In this document: piece by piece, positions 35,367 to 44,413 of the stretch
How positions within the stretch are numbered: position 1 is the first letter of the stretch
How the letters are laid out: the number at the start of each line of letters is the position of its first letter
Source: an uncultured Sphingomonas sp.
GTDB taxonomy: Bacteria; Pseudomonadota; Alphaproteobacteria; Sphingomonadales; Sphingomonadaceae
Direction: 5' to 3'
NCBI RefSeq assembly: GCF_913776855.1
Contig: NZ_CAJYQD010000014.1
Span: 124,001-188,000, forward strand
Length of the DNA stretch: 64,000 nucleotides
Translations under genes and position numbers: made by a program
The notes under the pieces: generated by a model
What the model saw: the letters and a program-made list of their open reading frames with translations, nothing else
Told to the model about the DNA's origin: nothing
Databases searched by the model: none

Positions 35367-36371
35367 TCAGTTCGCCGCGCTGGACTTGATGGCGCCGTTG
35401 ACACCTGCGGGGAAGAACCCGCCGGCCGTGACGGCGCTACGGTTCAGATAGGCGATGTTCAGCACCTGTCCGGTGGTGCGGCCATAGGGCAGGCCGGTGG
35501 TGGAATCGAACGGCATGATGTTCGACTGGTCGCCGATCGGGCGCACGCCCTGGTCGATGTCGCTGGCCCCGTCCAGCCCGTCGCGCGCATTCGAGATCGC
35601 TTCGGTCGAATCGATCAGCGTCGGCGTGGACAGCCCGCGCATGTAGAGCGCCGAGCGGATCATCGCCGCGTGATAGGATTCGGTCGCGAGGATGCCCGAT
35701 GCCGCCTGGCGGATCAGCGCGTTGGCGATGCCGCCCATCGCCCCGCGATAGGCGGTGACGCCGACATCCTCGAACAGGAAGGCGGCGAGCAGGAAATTGT
35801 CGTCATTCTCATACGGATCGAACGTTGCACCCTGGCCAATCAGCCCGGCGGCACGGGCCGCGTTCGAAAAGGCGCTGGTCGCGGTCGCGCTGATGTCGAG
35901 ATTGGGCATGGCGATCGCCCCCGATCCCAGCGCGTTGCGCAGGAATTCGACGTGCGCGACCTCGTCCTGCGCGATTTCGCGGGCATAATTGGCGACGATC
36001 GGGTCGCTCAGATTGGCCTTCTTGCCCCCTGTCACCGTGCCCGCCGTGCCGGTACCGGTCAGCAGCGTCGAGGCGAGACCCGTGCCGTTGACGGCAAAGG
36101 CATAGAATTGCGCTTCGAGATATTCGAGGTTCAACGCGAAATTCAGCACGTCGAGGTCGGTGAACCCGCTGGAATTGGTGGCGGACGGGGTCGGCGTGGG
36201 GGTGGGCGTCGGCGTTGGGGTCAGCGTTGCGCCATTACCGCCGCAGGACGTCAGCGCAATGCCGCTGCCCACGGCCGCCACCGCACCGAATGCGCGAAAA
36301 AAGTCCCGGCGTTCCTCGCGTCGGCGGGTCCGCGCATCGAGGATTTCAACCATCTGTGTCTCGTCGGTCAT
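35367..36371 (-). CDS. Ferritin-like domain Tat lipoprotein, copy B (intact ligands)
   Basis: A 334-residue paralogue: a twin-arginine leader with RRDFFRAFGA, lipobox Cys43 (ALTSC), a Thr-Pro repeat linker (TPTPTPTPTP), then a four-helix ferritin-like domain (about 70-250). Metal ligands are visible in all helices: Glu86 (LEAQFY), Glu137 and His140 (DEVAH), Glu201 (FEDV), Glu231 and His234 (ESYH). The desiccation-related/ferritin_2 family is exported; a redox or metal-handling role in the envelope is likely but unproven. It is the first gene of the leftward block with copy A and mntH. Confidence 0.9.
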   Translation of the reverse strand: MTDETQMVEILDARTRRREERRDFFRAFGAVAAVGSGIALTSCGGNGATLTPTPTPTPTPTPSATNSSGFTDLDVLNFALNLEYLEAQFYAFAVNGTGLASTLLTGTGTAGTVTGGKKANLSDPIVANYAREIAQDEVAHVEFLRNALGSGAIAMPNLDISATATSAFSNAARAAGLIGQGATFDPYENDDNFLLAAFLFEDVGVTAYRGAMGGIANALIRQAASGILATESYHAAMIRSALYMRGLSTPTLIDSTEAISNARDGLDGASDIDQGVRPIGDQSNIMPFDSTTGLPYGRTTGQVLNIAYLNRSAVTAGGFFPAGVNGAIKSSAAN

Positions 36372-36502
36372 CTACCGGTTCCCTTAAACCCTGGCGGCCC
36401 CGCCCCGCGATTGGCGGAACGACCCGGACCTCTCCCTGATATGCGGCCGGGATCGACCGACATATCGATTGTGCGTGCTGTATTGGCTGTCGCCGCGCGA
36501 CG

Positions 36503-37546
36503 CTACCCCCCAAGGTCAGGCGCGGGTGCGATCGATTCGCGCAGGATCAGGCGATGTTCGTGCGCGATGGTCGCCGGTACGGGGGTGCCGGCCAGCTGGT
36601 CGAGCAGCAGCGAGGTCGCGCTGACCGCCATGTCGAACACCGGCTGCCGCATGGTAGTGATGCGGGGCCAGGTGATGCGGGCGATTTCCGAATCGTCGAA
36701 CCCGACGATCGACAGGCCGGCCGGAACGTCGATCCCCGCTTCACGCGCAGCCATCAGCGCGCCGACCGCCATGTCGTCATTCTGTGCCAGGATCGCGGTC
36801 GGCCGGTCGGGCCGGTCGAGCAACGTCCGCGCGGCGGCAAAACCCGAATCGAAGGTGAAGAGGCCGTCGATCACCCGGTCGGGATCGATCGCGACCCCGG
36901 CGGCGGCAAAGGCATCGGCATAGCCGGCCATGCGCGCGCCGCTGGCCGCGTGGGTCGGATCGCCCTTGATGATGCCGATCCGGCGATGCCCCTGCGCCAG
37001 CACGGCGGCGGCGACTTCGGCGGCGGCGATGACGTCGTCGACCACGACGCCCGGCACGATATCGTCGAAACGGGTGGGCGAGATCCGCGCGAACGGCATC
37101 CCGATGCCGACGAGTTCGTCGAGGATGCGGCGGCTGTCCGATGCCGGTGGCGCCAGCACCACGCCGTCGATCGCCGCCGAGCGCAACAGTCCGACGACTT
37201 CGTCCGCATGGTCGTTGACTGACCGGACGGGCAGCACGACCAGCCGGTAGCGTTCGCCGCGCAGCCGTTCCAGCACGCCCATCTGCAGGTCGACGCCGTA
37301 GCTGGGGGACGGATTTTCATAGACCAGCCCGATCAGGTACGATCGTTGCCGCGCCAACCCCTGCGCCATGATATTGGGATGGTAGTCCAGCACGCGCACC
37401 GCTTCGCGAACGCGGTCGCGCACCGCATCGGTGACATGCGGTTCGCCGTTCAACACGCGGGACACGGTCTTGGTCGATACGGCCGCATGGCGCGCGACGT
37501 CGACGATGGTGATGCGCCGCGACGGACGCGATCGGGGGGACTTCAT
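36503..37546 (-). CDS. LacI family transcriptional regulator
   Basis: A 347-residue LacI/GalR regulator. The N-terminal helix-turn-helix has TIVDVARHAAVSTKTVSRVLN, the hinge helix region is PNIMAQGLARQRS, and the periplasmic-binding-protein-like ligand domain fills the rest (GVVLAPPASDS, IVGFDDSEIA). The effector is probably a sugar. ATG 37546 follows GGAGGAG at seven bases. No carbohydrate catabolic operon is adjacent, so the targets are unknown. Confidence 0.92.
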   Translation of the reverse strand: MKSPRSRPSRRITIVDVARHAAVSTKTVSRVLNGEPHVTDAVRDRVREAVRVLDYHPNIMAQGLARQRSYLIGLVYENPSPSYGVDLQMGVLERLRGERYRLVVLPVRSVNDHADEVVGLLRSAAIDGVVLAPPASDSRRILDELVGIGMPFARISPTRFDDIVPGVVVDDVIAAAEVAAAVLAQGHRRIGIIKGDPTHAASGARMAGYADAFAAAGVAIDPDRVIDGLFTFDSGFAAARTLLDRPDRPTAILAQNDDMAVGALMAAREAGIDVPAGLSIVGFDDSEIARITWPRITTMRQPVFDMAVSATSLLLDQLAGTPVPATIAHEHRLILRESIAPAPDLGG

Positions 37547-37674
37547 GGGGCATCTCCTCCACGCCGCCGCGCACATGTCAACCGGTGCCATGGCCGAACA
37601 TGACAACCTCTTCATCTGACGCCCATGCCCCCGACCGGCGTGATCGGGCATCGTGGCATGGACGGGAGACGCCG

Positions 37675-38079
37675 ATGGACGGGGCGACGGAAGGATTGCG
37701 GGTGCCGGCGCGCGGGATTGCCCTGAGCGGTCTTGTGGCCTGCGCCATCGCGATCGCCGCCTGGAGCATGATCGACAGCGGTCCAGCGGAGATGACGGCC
37801 GGTGGCGCCACGCTGACCACCGCCGACGCGCCCGATGGGCTGGTCGTCACCAGTCTGGAGACGGGCGGGCCGTCGCAGGCGGCGGGATTGCGCGTCGGCG
37901 ACGTCATCGACCGGGTCGACGGGCTGGCTGCACCGACTCCGGCCATGCTGGTGCGGGCGGAGGCGGACGACGTTGCGGTGCTGCATGTCGCGGCAAGGGG
38001 TGACGCGGGCGCCCGGACGCTGTTATTGCGGCGGCCGGAGGAGCGCCAAGGTGAAGATCCTGATCGTCGAGGACGATGA
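37675..38079 (+). CDS. Membrane-anchored PDZ domain protein
   Basis: A 134-residue protein with a single N-terminal membrane helix (GIALSGLVACAIAIAAWSMI) and a short PDZ domain (LVVTSLETGGPSQAAGLRVGD, then VIDRVDGLAA). The small PDZ module is in the periplasm or at the membrane surface. ATG 37675 has GGGAG at 37664-37668. It overlaps the response regulator gene by 29 bases, so it is the first gene of the two-component operon and may be a sensing accessory of the kinase. Confidence 0.8.
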   Translation: MDGATEGLRVPARGIALSGLVACAIAIAAWSMIDSGPAEMTAGGATLTTADAPDGLVVTSLETGGPSQAAGLRVGDVIDRVDGLAAPTPAMLVRAEADDVAVLHVAARGDAGARTLLLRRPEERQGEDPDRRGR

Positions 38080-38734
38080 ACAAACCGCAAGCTATATCGC
38101 CAAGGGGCTGACCGAGGCCGGTTTCAACGTCGATCGCGCCAGCAATGGCCGCGACGGCCTGTTCCACGCCATCGACGGCGGCTATGACGCGATCGTCATG
38201 GACCGGATGCTGCCGCAGATGGACGGCATGGCGGCGGTCGCGGCGATGCGCGCCGCCGGGGTTGTGACGCCGGTCCTGATCCTGTCGGCGATGGGGTCGC
38301 CCGACGACCGGGTCGCCGGGCTGACCCAGGGGGCGGACGATTACCTGACCAAGCCGTTCGTGTTCGCCGAACTGCTCGCGCGCGTCCGCCTGCTCACGCG
38401 GCGGCAACAGGCGGGCGGCCCGGCGGTCGAGACGAAGCTCACCTGCGACGATCTGGAGATGGACCTTCTGGCCCGCCGGGTACGACGCGGGCAGCGGGTG
38501 ATCGACCTGCAGCCGCGCGAATTCCGCCTGCTCGAATATCTGCTGCGCCATGCCGGGCAGGTGGTGACCCGCACGATGCTGCTCGAAGGGGTGTGGGATT
38601 ATCATTTCGACCCCGGCAGTAACGTGACCGACGTGCATATCAGCCGGCTGCGCCGCAAGATCGACGATGGCGAGGAACGCCGCCTGCTGCATACGGTGCG
38701 GGGGTCGGGATATAAGCTAGGGGCCGAATGCTGA
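38051..38734 (+). CDS. OmpR/PhoB family response regulator
   Basis: A 227-residue response regulator. The receiver domain (about 1-120) has the acidic pocket Glu7-Asp8-Asp9, the phosphoacceptor Asp51 in AIVMDRMLP, and the lysine in YLTKPF. The C-terminal winged-helix (about 130-225) has LQPREFRLLEYLLRH and VTDVHISRLRRKID. The GTG start (38051) lies inside the PDZ gene, and the stop overlaps the kinase gene by seven bases. Confidence 0.95.
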   Translation: MKILIVEDDEQTASYIAKGLTEAGFNVDRASNGRDGLFHAIDGGYDAIVMDRMLPQMDGMAAVAAMRAAGVVTPVLILSAMGSPDDRVAGLTQGADDYLTKPFVFAELLARVRLLTRRQQAGGPAVETKLTCDDLEMDLLARRVRRGQRVIDLQPREFRLLEYLLRHAGQVVTRTMLLEGVWDYHFDPGSNVTDVHISRLRRKIDDGEERRLLHTVRGSGYKLGAEC

Positions 38735-40077
38735 AGCGGTTCAGCCGTTCGGCTACGGTCCGCTTTGCCCTGCTGGTGTTCGCGCTGCAGATCACGGGCG
38801 CGGCGGTCGTCCTGTTGACCGTTCGGACGATCACCGAGAACCGGCTGACGACCAGTGCGACCGATCATGCGGCCCATTTGCGTGCGCTGTTGCTGGAGGG
38901 ATGGGCATCGGACGGCGTCGACGGGCTGGTGCGGGCGGCCGAGGCCCGGCTGGACCGCAGCGACCGGCCGCAATCGGTCGTGCTGGTCATGCACCGCGAT
39001 GGTCGGGTGCTGGCAGGAAACGTTGCCGCCTGGCCGCCCAATGTCGAGATCGGACCGCCCGCCACGATCGAAATATTTCGCGTGGCGCGCAGTCAGCCCG
39101 AGGCGATGCGGGTGATCGGCACCGTCCTGCCGGACGGCACGCGGTTGCTGACCGGGCATGTTATCGAGGGGGAACTGGCGTTCGTCGGGGCGATGGAGGT
39201 GGCGATGGTCGCGGCGATGATCGTCGCGCTGCTGCTTGCCGGGTTGGCCGGCTGGGCGGCCGCCCGGCTGATCGCCGCGCGGCTGGTACGGACGGCGCAG
39301 ACGGTGGCGGCGGTGACGGCGGGCGACCTCGACCGGCGGGTCGCGCTGGACGGTGGCAGCGATGCGTTCGAGGCGCTGGGCCGATCGGTCAATGCGATGC
39401 TGGACCGGATCGCGACGCTGGTGGGCGAATTGAAGCTGGCGACCGACGGGCTGGCGCATGACCTGCGCTCCCCGCTCACCCGGTTGCGTGCCACGCTGGA
39501 ACGCGCGCTGGCCGCGGCGGAGGGCGAAGATGGGCGCGTGGCGGTGCTGCGCGCGATGGACGAGGGCGACCGGTTGCTGGGGATGCTCGACACGGCGCTG
39601 CGCATTACCCGTGCCGAGGCGGGGATCGGGCGGGAGGCGTTCCAGTCGGTCGACCTGTCAGCGCTGGTCGCCGATGTCGCCGATATGTTCGAACCACTGG
39701 CCGAGGATCGCGGGCTGACGATCGTGGTGACGCAGGCACCCCCAATCACCGTGCCCGCCAATCGCGAGATGATCGGACAGGCGGTGGCAAATATGGTCGA
39801 TAACGCATTGAAATATGGTGACGGCACGATCCATATGAGTGTGGTTGAGGTGGCCGGAGCCGTTGCGATCACGGTTGCCGATGACGGCCCCGGCATTCCG
39901 GAGGAGCGCCGTGTCGATGCGCTGCGCCGGTTCGGCCGGCTGGATGCGGCGCGCACCGAAAGCGGGGCGGGGCTGGGGCTGTCGCTGGTCGCGGCCGTCG
40001 CCCATCTGCATGGTGGTACGCTCGAGCTGGGTGACAATGCGCCGGGGCTGGCAGCGCGGATGACGGTGGCGCGGTAG
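38728..40077 (+). CDS. Sensor histidine kinase
   Basis: A 449-residue kinase with two membrane helices (about 10-35 and 150-180) bounding a periplasmic sensor, a HAMP domain, the phosphoacceptor His244 in GLAHDLRSPL and a catalytic domain with N-box MVDNALKYG, GPGIPEE and GLGLSLVAA. It belongs to the EnvZ/QseC-like group. Its partner regulator overlaps it. The stimulus is unknown; the PDZ protein in the same operon suggests an envelope signal. Confidence 0.94.
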   Translation: MLKRFSRSATVRFALLVFALQITGAAVVLLTVRTITENRLTTSATDHAAHLRALLLEGWASDGVDGLVRAAEARLDRSDRPQSVVLVMHRDGRVLAGNVAAWPPNVEIGPPATIEIFRVARSQPEAMRVIGTVLPDGTRLLTGHVIEGELAFVGAMEVAMVAAMIVALLLAGLAGWAAARLIAARLVRTAQTVAAVTAGDLDRRVALDGGSDAFEALGRSVNAMLDRIATLVGELKLATDGLAHDLRSPLTRLRATLERALAAAEGEDGRVAVLRAMDEGDRLLGMLDTALRITRAEAGIGREAFQSVDLSALVADVADMFEPLAEDRGLTIVVTQAPPITVPANREMIGQAVANMVDNALKYGDGTIHMSVVEVAGAVAITVADDGPGIPEERRVDALRRFGRLDAARTESGAGLGLSLVAAVAHLHGGTLELGDNAPGLAARMTVAR

Positions 40078-40138
40078 CGGTCGGCCCTCGTGCCGCCGCA
40101 TTCGCACCGGACACTGTGGCGGACGCGGGAGACGGGTG

Positions 40139-40444
40139 ATGTGGTCGGTGCTGCTGCTGATACAGGCGACCGCAGAACCGCCACTGCGGATCGACCTGAA
40201 GCCGCTGTTGCCCGAGCCAGCCTGCGATCGGAACGCGGGTGAGGATGTAATCGTGATCTGCGGCAAGCGCGATGACGAGCGCTATCGCCTGCATCCTGTT
40301 CCGGACCGACGCTCCGATACATCGGGCAGGGCGCAGGTTCGCCTTTCGGACAAGGCGACGCTCGCGGCCGAGGGGGAGAGTGCTGGGCTGGCTGGCGGTG
40401 TCACCGTTCCGCGGTTGATGGCACGTCTCCGGATCGGTTTCTGA
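40139..40444 (+). CDS. Small secreted protein of unknown function
   Basis: A 101-residue protein with a hydrophobic N-terminus (WSVLLLIQATAEP). It has two cysteines (EPACDRNAGE and IVICGKRDDE) and a basic C-terminal half. The combination DVIVICGKRDDERYRL is a pattern seen in small exported sphingomonad proteins of no known function. ATG 40139 is chosen; a GTG three bases upstream is an alternative. Confidence 0.6.
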   Translation: MWSVLLLIQATAEPPLRIDLKPLLPEPACDRNAGEDVIVICGKRDDERYRLHPVPDRRSDTSGRAQVRLSDKATLAAEGESAGLAGGVTVPRLMARLRIGF

Positions 40445-40482
40445 CGGTAGCGCCGATGCTGCCGGTGGCTTAAGGGCAGCCC

Positions 40483-40836
40483 ATGGCAAAGGCAGATCGT
40501 CTCGCCCGGCTGGACGACCTCCGGCTGGAACAGGAAACCGAGTATCGTACCGCGTTGATCGAGGCGCTGCGGCGGACCGCCGCGGGCAAATGGGGGCTGT
40601 TCGATCATCAGGCGGATCGCAAGACGCGGGCGGCGATCGCGCCGGTCATCGATCATCTGGAGGAGCTGGGCGATGCGATCGACGCCGCGCGAGACCAACT
40701 CGGTCTGCCGCCGTTCGAGCTGCGCCAGCAGTTCCTGAAGTCGCGCGGACCGGTCAGCCCGCAGGCGATGGGGGAACCCCGGCAGGCGCAGGCATGGCTA
40801 GACCGGCTTGCGGCAGAGGACGGGGCGGCGGGGTAG
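40483..40836 (+). CDS. Hypothetical small helical protein
   Basis: A 117-residue protein, strongly helical and charged (LARLDDLRLEQETEYRTALI, then LEELGDAIDAARDQLGLP). There is no signal peptide or membrane helix. It lies 38 bases downstream of the small secreted protein gene and convergent with the large polysaccharide protein. I do not recognise a family. ATG 40483 is used. Confidence 0.6.
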   Translation: MAKADRLARLDDLRLEQETEYRTALIEALRRTAAGKWGLFDHQADRKTRAAIAPVIDHLEELGDAIDAARDQLGLPPFELRQQFLKSRGPVSPQAMGEPRQAQAWLDRLAAEDGAAG

Positions 40837-40851
40837 GCCGCCCCGCCGGGG

Positions 40852-43800
40852 TCAGGCGGCCTCCACCCGACCGCTGCGCTCGAGCTTGCCCCAGCCGACC
40901 ACGAACCCGCCGATCGCCGATGCGATGGCGCGCAGCACGACCCAATACATGATCTGACGGTACACCAGCCGCTGCGCGACCAGCAGGTGCGCGGGGTAGC
41001 GCGCCTTATTGCCGTCCAGCCGGTATGCGACCCAGCCGCACGCGACGTCGATCGCAGTGAAGCACAGCCAGTACAGCCCCATCTGTCCCACATCGCCGCT
41101 GGTCTGTGCCCAGCCATGCTGTGCGACGCGGACCGCCGTGCCGACGATCGACAGGATCAGCGCAAGGTCGATCAGCGGCGAAATGGCGGCGAAGAAGATC
41201 TGGAACAGCCATGCCTGCGGCAGGCCGATCCGGGCGAGGCCGGCGGGCTTGCCGGTCATCAGCACGCGACGGTGCTTCCACAGGCATTGCAGCGTACCGA
41301 ATGCCCAGCGATAGCGCTGCTTGGCCAGCGCCTTGAAGCTTTCGGGTGCTTCGGTCCAGGCGACGGCGCGCGGATCGTAAGTCACGCGCCAGCCGGCACG
41401 CTGGATTGCGATGGTCAGGTCCTGATCCTCGGCCAGCGTATCTTCGGGGTAGCCGCCCACCGCGTCCAGCGCGGCCCGCCGCCATGCGCCGACGGCGCCC
41501 GGCACCACGGTCATCGCGTCGAACCCGGCAAGCGCGCGACGTTCGAGGTTCTGCGCGGTGATATATTCGACCGCCTGCCATCGGGTGACGAGGTTAACCC
41601 GGTTACCGACCCGCGCATCGCCCGCGACCGCGCCCAGCTTCGGATCGGCGAACCAGCGCGCCAGCCGGGCGATGGTCGTCGGTTCGAACTGCGTATCGGC
41701 GTCGAGCGCGATGATGACCTCGCCCTCGGCCTGCAACAGCGCGCGGTTGAGCGCCGCCGCCTTGCCGCCATTGGCGAGCGTGAGGAGCGTGACGCGCGGA
41801 TCGGCGGCAAAGCGGTTTCGGACGACCTGACTGGTCGCGTCCTTCGACCCGTCGTCGGCGACGATCACCTGCAATCCCGGATAGTCGCTGGCCAGCACGC
41901 GGGCGACCGAATCGGCGATCACGCGTTCCTCGTTATAGGCCGGGATGATGACCGAGACGCTGGGGTGATAGTCCGGCGGGGTCGGACGCTGCCGCCGCGA
42001 CTGGAACCAGGCGAGCGCCGCCATCAGTACCGCGCGCGCCATGCCGAGGCCGATGGCGAGGTAGAACAGCCATGCGAGGGTGACCGAGATCGCCGCCAGC
42101 ACGATGAAGATCGCGACGTCGGTACGCACCGCCATCAGGTCGCGCCCGGTCACCGCCGGCATCGCGACCGCGCGGGGCACGCCCACCAGCTGCGACGCGG
42201 TGACGAAGTGATAGCCCTTTGCCTTCAGGATCGCGATGATGCGCGGCAGGGCATCGACCGTCTGCTGCCGGTCGCCGCCGCCGTCATGCAGCAGCACGAC
42301 GTTGCGCGAACTGTCGGCGCTGGCGTCCTCGACCTGCTCGACGACCTGTCGGACGATGGCATCGGTGCCCGGCCGCTGCCAGTCGTTCGGGTCGACGTGC
42401 AGCCCGACGACGGTATAGCCCAGATCCTGTGCCAGCAGCGCCGGGGCGATTTCGTCCATCGTCGTCGGTTCGGCGTCGCCGAAATAGGGCGCGCGGAACA
42501 GGGTGGTCGACCGCCCGGTATAGGCCTGGATCAACCGCTGGGTCGCGTTCAGCTCCAGCTTGGTCGTGCGTTCGCCCGTGGTGGCAAGGTTGGGGTGGGT
42601 ATAGCTGTGGTTGCCGATCTCGTCGCCGTCACGCACCATCCGCTGCAACAGGCCAGGATGTTCCAGCGCATTTTCGCCAACGACGAAGAAGGTCGCGGGA
42701 ACGCCGGCCTTTTCCAGCGCATTCAGGATCGGGGGCGTCCACGTCGCATCGGGGCCGTCGTCGAACGTCAGCGCGATCGCCTTCGGATCGGCGGCGCCGG
42801 TGCGCTGCACGACATAGGGGGTGGGAAGGGCGGTGTAGCGTTCGTCGGCGATCATGCCGTCGCGATCGAATTGCAGCGCGCGCTGCCCGTCGCTCGGCCT
42901 GTTCGTGATGCGCAGGACCTCGCCCGATCCCTCGACATCGACGTTCACCGCGCTTTGCAGCCGGTTGATCCGGGGCACCCGGTCGGGGGTGCGGAACGCG
43001 GCTAGATCGTTCCAGATACCGGCATCCTCGCTGCCCAGACGCCACAGCGCGACATCGTCGAGGCCCATGCGCCGCAGCGCCGCCAGTTCGTTCCAGCTGG
43101 TCGCCGCATCCAGCATCCATACCTGATGGCGGCTGCCGCGTTCGTCGTCATAGGTGAAGCCGGCATTGCCGCTCGACCGGTCGAACCCGATCTGTGCCGA
43201 GGAGTCATGCGCGGCCAGCCACGCTTCCTCGATCGACAGCGCGTCGGCGCCGCCATCGTGCCAGTCATAGGCATAGCTGCCCAGCGCCACGACCAGCTTG
43301 TCGCGACCGACCTGGCGGATCGCCTGTTCGACCTGCGCGATGAACCACGGCTGCGACGCGATCGGGCCGGGGGTGCCGCTTTCCCAATGTTCGTCATAGG
43401 CCATCAGGATCACACGGTCGGTGGTGCGTGCAATGCCGTTCAGGCGCCAGTCGGGATCGCCTGCCGGTGCGGTCACCGCCAGGATCGCGCCCTTGGGCAG
43501 TGCCGCGTGCAGCTGTGCCAGGAAGGCGGGATAGCGGGCGACGGCGGCAGCGGGCAGGCTTTCATAATCCATCACCAGCCCGGCAGCGTGGTGCGCCTGC
43601 ACATAGCCGGCCAGTTGCGCGACCAACGCGGCGCGCGCGGTCGGATCGGCCAGCATCCTGGCGGCGCCGGCACCGTCCCACGCCTCTTCGGTCAGGTTCT
43701 GCACCATCGGCAGCACCTTGGGCGCATGGCGTACGCCGGCCATCAGCTGCGCAAGGCGCGGGTCGTCGATCGCGTGGACCTGTTGCCCGACGACCGTGAT

Positions 43801-44148
43801 GAAGGCCGGCACCACCCAGTCGAGGCCGGTCATATGCCGCTGCAACGACGACAGGCCGCCGGCGGTATCGGGGACGTAGAAGCCGATGGTGAGCGGCGAG
43901 CCGGGCGAGGGCGCGGTGGTACGCGGCAACCAGCGGCCATGCCTGGCAAGGCCATCGCCCCGCGGCGCGAATGTTTCCCCATGCCGCCGGGCGAAGGGCA
44001 GCGGCATCCCCAGCGTGCGCGGGGTCAGCACCAGCGTGGTGGCAAAGGCGATCGCCGCCAGCATGACTGCGAGGATCAGCAACGCGACCCCGCGCCGCGC
44101 CCATACGCCGCGCCGACCGGTGGGATCGAAAAAGATGGGCTTGCTCAC
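40852..44148 (-). CDS. GH18-like, polysaccharide deacetylase and GT2 fusion protein
   Basis: A 1098-residue membrane protein with three enzyme domains. After an N-terminal helix (about 18-42) a GH18-like domain (about 85-390) has a catalytic-type VMDYES (Asp194 and Glu196). A NodB deacetylase domain (about 455-655) has TFDDGPD, HSYTH (His514 and His518), FRAPYFG and LLHDGGG. After membrane helices (about 678-715) a GT2 processive synthase domain (about 730-960) has DDGSKD, LDADTQ, AEDQDL and QRYRW, then further C-terminal helices. It resembles a chitin/poly-GlcNAc-type synthase that polymerises and modifies an amino-sugar polymer. The polymer is not known. Confidence 0.9.
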   Translation of the reverse strand: MSKPIFFDPTGRRGVWARRGVALLILAVMLAAIAFATTLVLTPRTLGMPLPFARRHGETFAPRGDGLARHGRWLPRTTAPSPGSPLTIGFYVPDTAGGLSSLQRHMTGLDWVVPAFITVVGQQVHAIDDPRLAQLMAGVRHAPKVLPMVQNLTEEAWDGAGAARMLADPTARAALVAQLAGYVQAHHAAGLVMDYESLPAAAVARYPAFLAQLHAALPKGAILAVTAPAGDPDWRLNGIARTTDRVILMAYDEHWESGTPGPIASQPWFIAQVEQAIRQVGRDKLVVALGSYAYDWHDGGADALSIEEAWLAAHDSSAQIGFDRSSGNAGFTYDDERGSRHQVWMLDAATSWNELAALRRMGLDDVALWRLGSEDAGIWNDLAAFRTPDRVPRINRLQSAVNVDVEGSGEVLRITNRPSDGQRALQFDRDGMIADERYTALPTPYVVQRTGAADPKAIALTFDDGPDATWTPPILNALEKAGVPATFFVVGENALEHPGLLQRMVRDGDEIGNHSYTHPNLATTGERTTKLELNATQRLIQAYTGRSTTLFRAPYFGDAEPTTMDEIAPALLAQDLGYTVVGLHVDPNDWQRPGTDAIVRQVVEQVEDASADSSRNVVLLHDGGGDRQQTVDALPRIIAILKAKGYHFVTASQLVGVPRAVAMPAVTGRDLMAVRTDVAIFIVLAAISVTLAWLFYLAIGLGMARAVLMAALAWFQSRRQRPTPPDYHPSVSVIIPAYNEERVIADSVARVLASDYPGLQVIVADDGSKDATSQVVRNRFAADPRVTLLTLANGGKAAALNRALLQAEGEVIIALDADTQFEPTTIARLARWFADPKLGAVAGDARVGNRVNLVTRWQAVEYITAQNLERRALAGFDAMTVVPGAVGAWRRAALDAVGGYPEDTLAEDQDLTIAIQRAGWRVTYDPRAVAWTEAPESFKALAKQRYRWAFGTLQCLWKHRRVLMTGKPAGLARIGLPQAWLFQIFFAAISPLIDLALILSIVGTAVRVAQHGWAQTSGDVGQMGLYWLCFTAIDVACGWVAYRLDGNKARYPAHLLVAQRLVYRQIMYWVVLRAIASAIGGFVVGWGKLERSGRVEAA

Positions 44149-44337
44149 GTCGCGGCGACCTCAAGGCTGTGCCGGGCGCACGATACGCCCTTGTATTGCC
44201 GCGTTAGGGGATCGGGGTCGGCAGGGCGGTGAGCGCAACATGAACTTTTGGTCACCCGCGTGCCGCGGCGGGTGATGCCGGTTTGCAACAGATGGCCCCA
44301 TCCGCATTTATTGATGATCGATGCCTGTTGCGATGAA

Positions 44338-44366
44338 TTGACAGCCCCCGGCCAAAGCATAGGATA
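44338..44366 (+). promoter_or_regulatory. Predicted sigma-70 promoter of the autotransporter gene
   Basis: A perfect -35 TTGACA at 44338-44343 is followed, after 16 bases, by TAGGAT at 44360-44365 (four of six matches to TATAAT). The expected start point is near 44372, giving a 5' leader of about 42 bases before ATG 44414, which is preceded by GGGGAAC. Confidence 0.55.
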
Positions 44367-44413
44367 CCGATATTGCGGCGGTTTCGGGCCGTTTGGACTA
44401 CAGGGGAACACAC

